Source of the DNA: an uncultured Oscillospiraceae bacterium
GTDB lineage: Bacteria; Bacillota; Clostridia; Oscillospirales; Acutalibacteraceae
Length of the DNA stretch: 15,455 nt
Reading direction: 5' to 3'
NCBI GenBank assembly: GCA_900555705.1
Contig: USLV01000012.1
Location: 1 to 15,455, forward strand
Positions within the stretch are counted from its first letter, which is position 1. Each line of letters begins with the position of its first letter. Under the pieces are notes generated by a model. That model worked only from the letters and a program-made list of their open reading frames with translations. It was not told the origin of the DNA and did no database searches. The translations under genes were made by a program, and so were the position numbers. Below, one piece after another: positions 5,873 through 11,901 of this stretch.

Positions 5873-7207
5873 TCAGGCCAGCGCACTGCGCTTCCAGGCG
5901 CCGAACCGGTAGAAGCCGAAGGCCAGCGCGGTCGAGAGCACCCAGCCGACCGGCCAGGAGAGCCAGATGCCCGCCGGGCCGAGCGCGGGAGTCAGCACAT
6001 AGGCCAGCACTACCCGCAGGATCAGGTCGGTGAAGGTCGAGGCGGTGAAGCAGCGGACCGCGCCCGCACCGCGCAGCACCCCGTCGGTCAGCAGCTTCAA
6101 CATGACGAAGGGATAAAACGGCGCGACAATCCGGAGAAATTCCAGCCCTGTCCCGAGCGCCGCGCCGCTCTCCTCCGGGAGGAACAGCCCGACCATGCTC
6201 CCGCCGAAGCCGAGATAAGCCGCCATGAAGGGCACGGCGACACAGAGCGCGAGCAGCAGTCCGGCGCGATAGCCCTTCGGCACCCGGTCGACCGCCCCGG
6301 CGCCGATGTTCTGTGCCGTATAGCTCGAGAGAGCGTTGGACATGGTGCTGAAGGAGGTGACGGCAAAGGTGTTGAGCTTGACAGCGGCGGAATAGCCCGC
6401 GCCGACCGAGGAGCCGAAGCTGTTGACCAGTCCCTGGATGAAGAGGTTGCCGACCGAGACGAAGCTCTGCTGGAGAATGCTCGGCACCGCGAGACGCAGG
6501 ATCCGCGCGAGCATCTCCCGCGAGAACCAGCCCGTCCGCCCCTCGGTCGTCATGCCCCGCAGCCGCCGACGCAGCGTCGCCGCGGCCAGCAGCGCCGCGG
6601 CGCCCTGGGCGAGGAAGGTTGCCCAGGCCACTCCCGCGACCCCCATGTCGAAGACGGCGACAAAGAGGAGATCCAGCGCGACGTTGGCGGCCGACGAGCC
6701 GAGCAGAAAATAGAACGGCGTCCGGGAATCGCCGAGCGCGGTGAAGATGCCGGTGCTGATATTATAAAGGAAAAGAAACAGAAAGCCGAGGATGTAAATG
6801 CGGAGATAGGTGAAGGAGTCGTCAAAGATGTTGTCCGGCGTCTGGAGCAGCCGCAGCAGCGGCACACCGGCGAGCAGGCCGCCTGCCGTCAGCACCGCGC
6901 CGATCCCAAGGGAGGCGAGGAAGGCGGTGTTGACCGCGAGCTTCAGCTCGCGCAGCTGCCGCGCCCCGAAGAGCTGGGAAATCACAACCGAGCAGCCGAC
7001 GCTGGTGCCGACCGCGACCGCCATGAACAGCATCGTGATCGGATAGGACGCGCCGACCGCGGCGAGCGCATCCTCGCCGATGAAGCGGCCCGCAATCACG
7101 CTGTCCGCGATGTTGTAGAGCTGCTGAAACACGATGCTGCCGAGCATCGGCAGCGTGAACCGCCAGAGCACCCGGCCCGGGCTGCCCGCCGTCATATCCG
7201 TTATCAT
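5873..7207 (-). CDS. MATE-family multidrug/metabolite efflux protein
   Basis: Predicted 444 aa, normal for the family, with about 12 hydrophobic segments in two homologous halves. The N-terminal signature is clear: a TLPMLGSIVFQQLYNIADS stretch at about residues 18-36, then GRFIGEDALAAVGASYP (40-56). The second half repeats it with ILRLAVPSILQQSFVSVGN. Such proteins export organic cations or metabolites using a Na+ or H+ gradient; the substrate cannot be read from sequence. The ATG at 7207 has AAGGGG upstream. A poor promoter-like TATACT lies at 7236-7231, and a terminator follows the gene, so it appears to be transcribed alone. Confidence 0.92.
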   Translation of the reverse strand: MITDMTAGSPGRVLWRFTLPMLGSIVFQQLYNIADSVIAGRFIGEDALAAVGASYPITMLFMAVAVGTSVGCSVVISQLFGARQLRELKLAVNTAFLASLGIGAVLTAGGLLAGVPLLRLLQTPDNIFDDSFTYLRIYILGFLFLFLYNISTGIFTALGDSRTPFYFLLGSSAANVALDLLFVAVFDMGVAGVAWATFLAQGAAALLAAATLRRRLRGMTTEGRTGWFSREMLARILRLAVPSILQQSFVSVGNLFIQGLVNSFGSSVGAGYSAAVKLNTFAVTSFSTMSNALSSYTAQNIGAGAVDRVPKGYRAGLLLALCVAVPFMAAYLGFGGSMVGLFLPEESGAALGTGLEFLRIVAPFYPFVMLKLLTDGVLRGAGAVRCFTASTFTDLILRVVLAYVLTPALGPAGIWLSWPVGWVLSTALAFGFYRFGAWKRSALA

Positions 7208-7230
7208 GCCGTCATCCCCTTTTCTCTATC

Positions 7231-7236
7231 AGTATA
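7231..7236 (-). promoter_or_regulatory. Possible -10 of the MATE gene
   Basis: TATACT on the minus strand lies about 24 nt before the ATG. No good -35 is visible at the right spacing, so this is weak. Confidence 0.3.
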
Positions 7237-7256
7237 CACCCGATTTGCGGCACGGA

Positions 7257-7302
7257 AAATCCGCACACCGACGGGGTTTCCCGACCATGCGCGGATTTTT
7301 TT
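7257..7302 (-). terminator. Terminator after the nucleotidyltransferase gene
   Basis: Arms 7288-7299 and 7257-7268 form a 12-bp stem with one G-U pair around a GC-rich inner region. A/T runs flank it on both strands, so it could work both ways. It lies about 26 nt past the stop at 7328. Confidence 0.65.
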
Positions 7303-7327
7303 GTCGCATTTGTCGCGGGCGTCCGGC

Positions 7328-8065
7328 TCAGCGGAGGATGCCGCGATAGGTTTCACCGACCCGACGATAGCTCTCGAGGTTGCCGACGTCATAGCGCGCG
7401 CCGGGCATCTCCATCGCATAGACCGGGCTCTTTTCGCAGAGCCAGGCGATGAAGCTGCCGGGGGCGTCGACGCCGCAGCCGTCCGCAATCGCCTCTCGCA
7501 CCCGCGCGGCGTCGGCACGGCTGTAGACATAGAAGGGGGGGACGCACCAGTGAGAGGCCGGCTCGGCGGGCTTCTCGGCCATCGCCGCGATCCGGTCGTT
7601 CTCCCCGAGGGTCAAAACGCCGCATTTTTTCAGCTTTTCCGCGTCCGGCTCGTAGTAGCGCATCACGCAGGAGGCACGCTTTTCCCGGGCATAGTCGACG
7701 AGGCGACAGAGCGAGAAGTCGAGCACATTGTCCCCGGCGATCACGAGCAGATCGTCGTCGAGGCCGAGCTGCCCGATCGCGAATACCACGTCCCGTACCG
7801 CGCCGAGCCGGGTCTCGTTGCTCTCGGTGCCGTCGTCCAGCACCGTCACCGGCAGCGGCTTTTTCGCCGCCCATTCCTCAAAGTGGCGAACATAGCGGTG
7901 GTTCGAGATGACGACATAGCGCGAGATCGCCTCGGAGGCGGCGATGTCGTCCAGCAGCCAGTCGAGAATCGGCTTCCCGCCGACCTCAAGCAGCGGCTTC
8001 GGAAAATTCTCGGTCAGCGGATATAGACGGGTCGCATAGCCCGCCGCGAGCACGACACAGATCAT
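7328..8065 (-). CDS. Sugar-1-phosphate nucleotidyltransferase
   Basis: Predicted 245 aa, NTP_transferase superfamily. The N-terminal nucleotide-binding signature is clear at residues 6-26 (LAAGYATRLYPLTE then FPKPLL), with Gly-Gly-Lys-Pro-Ile following. GDN at 111-113 is the expected metal-binding site, and EKP and YDVG...ESY motifs appear later. It joins a sugar-1-phosphate to a nucleotide, giving an NDP-sugar. The start at 8065 is chosen because the conserved fold begins at MICVVLAAG; the longer frame to 8137 adds 24 residues unlike the family. It lies ~78 nt after the sugar kinase stop on the same strand, so the kinase product is its likely substrate. Confidence 0.88.
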   Translation of the reverse strand: MICVVLAAGYATRLYPLTENFPKPLLEVGGKPILDWLLDDIAASEAISRYVVISNHRYVRHFEEWAAKKPLPVTVLDDGTESNETRLGAVRDVVFAIGQLGLDDDLLVIAGDNVLDFSLCRLVDYAREKRASCVMRYYEPDAEKLKKCGVLTLGENDRIAAMAEKPAEPASHWCVPPFYVYSRADAARVREAIADGCGVDAPGSFIAWLCEKSPVYAMEMPGARYDVGNLESYRRVGETYRGILR

Positions 8066-8143
8066 GGAGCGGCCATCCTTTCGGTTGTTGAAATGAGGGG
8101 TGGTTTTTCGGAATAAGGGGGCAGGTTTTGGCTCCACCGGTTC

Positions 8144-9316
8144 TTACAGTTGAACGCCGTCGGCGGAATGGCAGAAATGCACCGAGAAGCTCTCCCGGAG
8201 CGCGGGGAAGGCCGCGCAGTAGGCTTCCGTCACCTTTTCCCGGATCGACTCCTCAAAGGCGGGGTCAATCAGCGCCATGCAGCAGCCCTTGAACCCCGCG
8301 CCGGAGAACCGGCCGCCGTAGATGCCGTCGGTGCGCAGCATGATCTCGTAGAGCGTCTTGAGCTCCTGCGAGCCGGTCTCATACTGATAGATGCTGCTGT
8401 GGCCGCTCTCGAAGGAGAGGCGGCCGAAGGTCTCGATATCCCCGTTGCGCCAGGCCTCGGCGCCCTGCTCGACGCGCGCGAACTCGCTGTAGAAATGCGC
8501 GGCGCGGCGGCGCCAGTTCTCCGGCAGCCGGTCGCCGTACTGCTCATAGACCTCCCGCGGCACATCCCGCAGGCGGCTGTCCGCAAAGCGGCCATAGGGC
8601 AGCCCCGCAAAGCCCTTCAGCGCATAGGACGCGGCCTTCAGCTCGTCGACCCGCATGTTGAAGGCGGAGCCGACCAGCGTCCGTTCGACGCCGCTGAAAA
8701 AGATCGCGATTTCATAGGGCTTCATGGCGGGATTCTGTGGGATCAGCTCATAGCTGTCGTCCTTCGTGTCGAGGAAGAGGAGGTGATCTTTCTTCGAGAA
8801 CACCTCGCAGCTCTGGTCGAGCTTGCCGCAGCTGACGCCGACATACTGGTTCTCCGACCAGAGCGCGGTTTCGATCATCTCCTGCGCGGTCAGCCGGATG
8901 CCGTTTGCGCGGCAGAGCGCCGAGAGGAAGGCGATGATGACCGCGGCGGAGGAGGACAGCCCGCCGACCGGCAGGCTCCCTTCGATGACGGCATAGAGTC
9001 CCCGGTGGAGGGTGTGGTGCTGCGCGAGCGCCAGCACCGCGCCGCGCAGATAATCCGCCCAGTCGTTCTGCTTCGGCGGGACATCCTTGATATGGAACTG
9101 GACGCGGCCCTCAAAATTCAGGCTGCACAGCTCGACGACGCCGTTGTCGGTCGGCGCGAAGACAACCTCAATGCCCTTGTCGATCGCGAAGCCGGAGACC
9201 AGCCCGAACTGGTGATCGGAATGGGCGCCGAGTGGGCAGACGCGATAGGGACAAAACGCGCGCTCCGCCTCCTGAACAGCCGGAAAGCGGCGCTCAAATT
9301 CCTGTAAAAGCGACAT
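8144..9316 (-). CDS. GHMP sugar kinase, galactokinase/galacturonokinase-like
   Basis: Predicted 390 aa, typical for a galactokinase-fold enzyme that phosphorylates the anomeric hydroxyl of a sugar with ATP. Motif 1 is CPYRVCPLGAHSDHQ (residues 22-36), instead of the G-E-H-T-D-Y form of classical GalK. Motif 2 is PVGGLSSSAAV (116-126), motif 3 RFSGAGFKGCC (336-346). GKLDQS (164-169) carries the probable catalytic Asp167. From memory, PYR-CPLGAH-DHQ, the YNLR/FNMRV-E block and RFSGAGF-GCC resemble plant galacturonokinase more than GalK. GGAGG lies 7 nt before the ATG; the upstream YbaK-type gene ends 17 nt away and a nucleotidyltransferase follows, suggesting kinase-then-NDP-sugar synthesis. 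Confidence 0.88.
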   Translation of the reverse strand: MSLLQEFERRFPAVQEAERAFCPYRVCPLGAHSDHQFGLVSGFAIDKGIEVVFAPTDNGVVELCSLNFEGRVQFHIKDVPPKQNDWADYLRGAVLALAQHHTLHRGLYAVIEGSLPVGGLSSSAAVIIAFLSALCRANGIRLTAQEMIETALWSENQYVGVSCGKLDQSCEVFSKKDHLLFLDTKDDSYELIPQNPAMKPYEIAIFFSGVERTLVGSAFNMRVDELKAASYALKGFAGLPYGRFADSRLRDVPREVYEQYGDRLPENWRRRAAHFYSEFARVEQGAEAWRNGDIETFGRLSFESGHSSIYQYETGSQELKTLYEIMLRTDGIYGGRFSGAGFKGCCMALIDPAFEESIREKVTEAYCAAFPALRESFSVHFCHSADGVQL

Positions 9317-9333
9317 GGTGTTTCCTCCGTTTT

Positions 9334-9804
9334 TTACTCCCAGTTTTTGCAGACATCGATCCAGTCGCAGCCGGCGGCATACCGCTCCAGCTCCGGGATG
9401 GTCAGCCCGATGGCGCTGTTGCTGCTGCCGCAGGCGGGATAGACCGTCTCGAAGCGCCGCAGCGACACGTCGAGATAGACCGCGACCCCGTCCTTCACCG
9501 CGAAGGGGCAGACCCCGCCGACCGCGTGGCCGATCAGGCGCTCGACCTCCTCCGGGCTGAGCATCTTCGCCTTTTCGTGGAACTGTGCCTTGAATTTGGC
9601 GTTGTCGATCTTGGCGTCTCCCGCCGCGACGACCATCACGGCCTGCCCCGCGACGAGAAAGGTCAGGGATTTGGCGATATGCGCCGGGGCGCAGCCGAGC
9701 GCCTCCGCCGCGAGCTCCACCGTTGCCGAGGAAACCGGGAACTCCTGAATGCGGTCGGCGATGCCGAACGATTCGAAATAAGCCTTCACTGCTTCGATTG
9801 CCAT
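9334..9804 (-). CDS. YbaK/EbsC-family aminoacyl-tRNA deacylase
   Basis: Predicted 156 aa. The family fold is recognisable: a conserved Lys45 in IAKSLTF (substrate binding), GDAKID near residues 62-67, VGGVCPFA near 99-106, and the GSSNSAIGL loop near 126-134. Family members hydrolyse misacylated Cys- or Ala-tRNAs in the cytoplasm; the particular substrate cannot be told. The start at 9804 is chosen over the frame to 9846 because AGGAGAG lies about 6 nt upstream and the family begins there. It appears to be first in an operon with the GHMP kinase (17-nt gap) and has a promoter at 9837-9865. Confidence 0.9.
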   Translation of the reverse strand: MAIEAVKAYFESFGIADRIQEFPVSSATVELAAEALGCAPAHIAKSLTFLVAGQAVMVVAAGDAKIDNAKFKAQFHEKAKMLSPEEVERLIGHAVGGVCPFAVKDGVAVYLDVSLRRFETVYPACGSSNSAIGLTIPELERYAAGCDWIDVCKNWE

Positions 9805-9836
9805 ACTGTCTCTCCTATCATGATAAAAGTATTTGC

Positions 9837-9865
9837 ATTTTACCACAATTTCCCCGCGATTTCAA
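9837..9865 (-). promoter_or_regulatory. Promoter of the YbaK/kinase/nucleotidyltransferase operon
   Basis: On the minus strand TTGAAA (9865-9860) and TAAAAT (9842-9837) are 17 bp apart. The expected start is near 9830, ~26 nt before the ATG. Confidence 0.65.
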
Positions 9866-9933
9866 CAGGTGCGCCGGAAAAGAGAGGGGAGGGGGGCGGA
9901 ATTTTCCGGTGGAAACGCCGCCCGCAGAGCGGC

Positions 9934-10016
9934 AAAAGGAACGATCCCATATGACAAACCGTACCGTTTCGCCCAGGTGTGTACGGCTCCTGCAAAGGGG
10001 GCGGCCGACAGCCTGA
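9934..10016 (+). pseudogene. DUF6809 gene remnant (N-terminus only)
   Basis: AAAAGGAACGATCCCAT followed by ATGACAAACCG (ATG at 9951) is nearly identical to the ribosome site and start of the intact DUF6809 gene at 11921-11948. The frame keeps the first five residues (MTNRT) and then runs into unrelated sequence, ending at TGA 10014-10016 after 21 codons. None of the LY-G-LYP core is present. It is a broken module copy, separated from the right-hand modules by the alkyltransferase gene. Confidence 0.6.
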
Positions 10017-10037
10017 TTGAATGTTGGGAATGGTGCC

Positions 10038-10583
10038 TTACCATTGAGATTGGATGGCCGTCCCCTTTGTGGGGATAGTAAAGCCGGTCATGTCCACGCC
10101 CTCCAGCTGCAAGAGGGCGTTTTTCTTGTCTACGCCTCCGGCATATCCGGTCAGGCTGCCGCCGCTTCCTACTACCCGATGGCAGGGGACAATAATGGAA
10201 ATTTCGTTGTGGCCTACGGCCCCGCCTACCGCCTGGGCCGACATTCGGGCGAGGCCCCGCCGGGCGGCGATTTGTTTTGTGATCCATCCATAGGTTGTCG
10301 TTTGTCCATAGGGAATCTGCCGCAGAATGTTCCAGACCTCCATCTGAAAGGCCGAACCGATCATGTGAACAGGCGGCATAAAATCCGGCTCCCGGCCCGT
10401 GAAATAGATATCCAGCCAGCGGCGCGCATCATCCAATGCCGGAAGGTTCCCCGCTTGATGTTCGGGATCCAGATGGTCGGCATAGTATTTCTCTCCGTCA
10501 AACCACAATCCGGTCAGTCCCTCGTGGTCGGCGGCAAGCAGGATGCCGCCCAGCGGAGAATCATAGTGTGTTGTGTACTGCAT
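10038..10583 (-). CDS. ogt: Methylated-DNA-[protein]-cysteine S-methyltransferase
   Basis: Predicted 181 aa. The active-site motif IVPCHRVVG lies at residues 131-139, with the methyl-accepting Cys134. Upstream are the DNA-binding helix region (IPYGQTTTYGWI, 90-101) and the RMSAQAVGGAVG-N block; an N-terminal Ada-like fold starts at residue 1. It repairs O6-methylguanine (and O4-methylthymine) in DNA by a suicidal transfer to cysteine. GGAGGGG precedes the ATG by about 5 nt. The only clear upstream promoter is in the module linker at 10787-10816, ~200 nt away, so the transcript would contain the three-hairpin element B. No terminator is seen after the stop. Confidence 0.93.
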   Translation of the reverse strand: MQYTTHYDSPLGGILLAADHEGLTGLWFDGEKYYADHLDPEHQAGNLPALDDARRWLDIYFTGREPDFMPPVHMIGSAFQMEVWNILRQIPYGQTTTYGWITKQIAARRGLARMSAQAVGGAVGHNEISIIVPCHRVVGSGGSLTGYAGGVDKKNALLQLEGVDMTGFTIPTKGTAIQSQW

Positions 10584-10640
10584 ATTACCCCTCCAGATAT
10601 TGATTGGAATCCGCCGGAGCGCCGCTGCGATCCGTCATGG

Positions 10641-10773
10641 TAGAATCCCCTCACGCCGTTCACTGGTTCCGGCTGACGCCCGGAACCGGTCGGCTGAGAG
10701 AACATGAAACTATGCCCGAGGCGGGGGCGTTACCCGCCTCGGGATTTCAGGGAAACAAATTATTTCCCTGAAA
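10641..10773 (+). repeat. Three-hairpin element, copy B
   Basis: It is the reverse-complement counterpart of 11269-11400. Hairpins: stem 10662-10672/10680-10690 with an outer GCCG/CGGC pair (10655-10658, 10691-10694); stem 10715-10725/10733-10743; stem 10745-10755/10763-10773. The sequence between the first two (GGCTGAGAGAACAT) is nearly identical in both copies, while stems differ by paired changes. The orientation in which it acts is not clear; read on the minus strand it would be part of the ogt 5' leader. I do not recognise it as a known riboswitch or ribozyme. Confidence 0.6.
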
Positions 10774-10786
10774 CCCTTTCCTCAAT

Positions 10787-10816
10787 ATTGTATCATACAT
10801 CCATCGTCTCCGGCAA
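10787..10816 (-). promoter_or_regulatory. Linker promoter, probably driving ogt
   Basis: On the minus strand TTGCCG (10816-10811) and TACAAT (10792-10787) are 18 bp apart. The same spacing and near-identical boxes occur in the other module linkers. It points through element B to ogt. Confidence 0.5.
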
Positions 10817-10948
10817 GCGGTTGGGAGAAAGACCGGTCTGGGAGCGCGTGCGTATGCAGTCTATTGCGGTCGCTTCGCCGCCGCCAACCCATTTCGCACA
10901 CTTTCCCAAACACATTTTTCACGAAGTTTTTCCGACACTATATTGATT
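10787..10948 (+). repeat. Linker-plus-leader direct repeat, copy 1
   Basis: About 160 bp, repeated at 11397-11558 at roughly 90% identity by eye. It ends at the -35 box of an RHH promoter in both cases. It contains three short direct repeats near its 3' end (10899-10940). Confidence 0.85.
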
Positions 10949-10974
10949 TTCGAGTTCCGCTATGCTGATATATT
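10943..10974 (+). promoter_or_regulatory. Promoter of RHH gene 1
   Basis: TTGATT (10943-10948) aligns with the -35 of the other units. The -10 is less clear: TGATAT (10966-10971, 17 bp) or TATATT (10969-10974, 20 bp). Confidence 0.5.
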
Positions 10975-11004
10975 CCTGGCACTCAACAAAAGGAGGTGAA
11001 TACC

Positions 11005-11178
11005 CTGAGTTCCAAACCGGGAAGGCCGAAAAGCGCCAATCCCAAAGACGTTGACCTCAAGGTTCGCGTGGATTCCCAGACCAACGCGGCGCTGCTGGCG
11101 TACTGCGAAAAGACCGGGCTGACGCGCGCGGAGGTTCTGCGGAAGGGCTTGATGGAGCTGCTGGCCCGCGAAAAATAG
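11005..11178 (+). CDS. Ribbon-helix-helix (CopG-type) DNA-binding protein 1
   Basis: Predicted 57 aa. A GRPKSANPKD N-terminus leads into a short strand (LKVRVD, residues 18-23), then two helices with the turn KTGLTRAEVLRKGL (36-49). This is the pattern of small CopG/Arc-type repressors common in clostridial mobile elements; they bind DNA as dimers through the strand. Start: a perfect AGGAGG (10991-10996) lies 8 nt before CTG at 11005, exactly where ATG stands in the paralogue at 11612, so a rare CTG start is proposed. The alternative GTG at 10996 overlaps the ribosome site itself. The TAG stop forms the base of the conserved hairpin. No DUF6809 gene follows directly; the linker runs into the next unit. 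Confidence 0.75.
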   Translation: MSSKPGRPKSANPKDVDLKVRVDSQTNAALLAYCEKTGLTRAEVLRKGLMELLAREK

Positions 11179-11264
11179 AGGAACCGGCCCGTACTCGTCA
11201 AAGCAGAAGCCGATTCCTCACAGTCCCCAACCGCCCCGAAAGACGAAAGGACGTAAATATTATA
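11170..11264 (-). ncRNA. Candidate antisense RNA, right module 1
   Basis: On the minus strand a TATAAT (11264-11259) is followed by a hairpin (11219-11178, arms GAGGAATCGGC and GCCGGTTCCTC) and TATTTTTC, the form of a rho-independent terminator overlapping the RHH 3' end. The -35 usually found 18 bp upstream has been displaced by element A, so this copy may be transcribed through A from the promoter box beyond it (TTGCCA-N18-TATAAT near 11397-11426). Confidence 0.4.
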
Positions 11265-11406
11265 CCATGATCCATGGGAAACGGTATGTTTCCTTATTTC
11301 CCTAGGCGGGTAACGCCCCGCCTAGGGCATGGTTCAATGTTCTCTCAGCCGTCCGGTCCTGCGCCGCAGCGCAGGACCGGTGAACGGCGTGAGGTTATTA
11401 TACCAT
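11258..11406 (-). repeat. Three-hairpin element, copy A, with flanking 11-bp direct repeats
   Basis: TATTATACCAT occurs at 11258-11268 and 11396-11406, bracketing 127 bp. Inside, on the plus strand: small stem 11277-11282/11288-11293, stem 11300-11310/11317-11327, and stem 11353-11364/11369-11380 with outer GCCG/CGGC (11348-11351, 11385-11388). Reverse-complemented it aligns along its length with element B. The second module, at 11791-11906, has the same flanks without the insert, so it looks like an insertion with target duplication. No protein is encoded. Confidence 0.6.
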
Positions 11407-11558
11407 ACATCCATCGTCTTTGGCAAGCGGTTGGGAGAAAGACCGGTCTGGGAGAGCGTGCGTATGCAGTCTGTTGCGGTCTCTTCGCCGCCGCCAACAC
11501 CTCTCGCACACTTTTCCAAATAGATTTTTCACAGCGATTTTCCGACACTATATTGACT
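11397..11558 (+). repeat. Linker-plus-leader direct repeat, copy 2
   Basis: Direct repeat of 10787-10948. It leads to the promoter of the second RHH gene. Its last ~40 bases (11509-11549) hold three iteron-like segments. Confidence 0.85.
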
Positions 11559-11582
11559 CTTGTAGCCCGTATCCCTTATAAT
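11553..11582 (+). promoter_or_regulatory. Promoter of right module 2
   Basis: TTGACT (11553-11558) and a perfect TATAAT (11577-11582) are 18 bp apart. The start near 11589 would give a ~25-nt leader before the ATG at 11612. Confidence 0.75.
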
Positions 11583-11611
11583 AATATTGGGTTACGGAAG
11601 GAGGCGAAGTA

Positions 11612-11791
11612 ATGCCCGAAAAAAAGAAGATGGGCCGTCCGACAGACAATCCGAAACGGGATCCGATCCATGTGCGACTGGACGAGGAATGTCTGGAGCT
11701 GCTCGCCGTGTACTGTGCGCAGGAGCAGGTTCACCGAACCGAAGCCATTCGCCGGGGGATACGGAAGCTCCGGGACGACCTGAAAAAGTAG
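11612..11791 (+). CDS. Ribbon-helix-helix (CopG-type) DNA-binding protein 2
   Basis: Predicted 59 aa, paralogue of the 11005 gene. A Lys-rich start and GRPTDNPKR (residues 8-16) lead into the strand IHVRLD (19-24), then two helices with VHRTEAIRRGIRKL (40-53). This is a small CopG/Arc-type dimeric repressor pattern. GGAAGGAGG lies 7 nt before the ATG and a consensus promoter precedes it. The TAG stop is the first base of the conserved hairpin. The DUF6809 gene at 11938 follows on the same strand 146 nt later, making this the only module with both genes intact. Autoregulation through the leader repeats is inferred, not shown. Confidence 0.8.
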   Translation: MPEKKKMGRPTDNPKRDPIHVRLDEECLELLAVYCAQEQVHRTEAIRRGIRKLRDDLKK

Positions 11792-11901
11792 AGGAACCGG
11801 CCCGTACTCGTCAAAGCGGGAGCCGATTCCTCACAGTCCCCAACCGCCCCGAAAGACGAAAGGACGTAAATATTGTACCATACATCCGTCGTCTCTGGCA
11901 A
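11780..11901 (-). ncRNA. Candidate antisense RNA, right module 2 (best copy)
   Basis: On the minus strand TTGCCA (11901-11896) and TACAAT (11877-11872) are 18 bp apart; the start should be near 11865. A hairpin (11832-11791; arms GAGGAATCGGC and GCCGGTTCCTC with one mismatch) is followed by TACTTTTTC, a terminator that ends inside the RHH 3' end. The RNA would be about 85 nt, antisense to the RHH stop region and the stretch before DUF6809. Its 5' end (TCCTTTCG, minus strand 11864-11857) is complementary to the DUF6809 ribosome site CGAAAGGA at 11920-11927. Confidence 0.45.

Larger units (their letters stand above)
10584..11004. other. Intergenic: hairpin element B, linker and leader of right module 1
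   Basis: No gene is supported in these 420 bases. They hold element B (10641-10773), a module linker with a minus-strand promoter (10787-10816), the leader direct repeat (10787-10948) and the promoter of the RHH gene at 11005. Confidence 0.6.
11179..11611. other. Intergenic: hairpin, element A, linker and leader of right module 2
   Basis: No gene is supported in these 433 bases. In order they contain the RHH 1 hairpin, one 11-bp direct repeat, element A, the second 11-bp repeat, linker and leader repeat, and the promoter of the RHH gene at 11612. Several short frames overlap both strands here, but they cross the hairpins and are not credible. Confidence 0.6.

Noticed and set aside
5837..8026. 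729-aa plus-strand frame
   Set aside because: It is a GC-driven shadow opposite the MATE and nucleotidyltransferase genes, Arg/Glu/Ala/Gln-rich, with no domain; the same applies to the long plus-strand frames at 2917-4744, 8150-9307 and 14247-15446.
9886..9916. G-rich run resembling 2024-2056 as another module relic
   Set aside because: The match rests mostly on low-complexity G runs and lies in the wrong orientation relative to the DUF6809 relic.
10691..10743. TPP riboswitch, suggested by CTGAGAG in element B
   Set aside because: The ACC and GAACCTGA parts and the second sensor arm of the TPP aptamer are absent; the downstream gene is not thiamine-related.
11178..11219. Hairpin as a terminator for the RHH gene
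   Set aside because: No T-tract follows on the gene strand; the T-tract is on the opposite strand in all three copies.
10787..11558. CRISPR array from the direct repeats
   Set aside because: There are only two long (~160 bp) repeats, with genes between them; spacing and size do not fit a CRISPR array.
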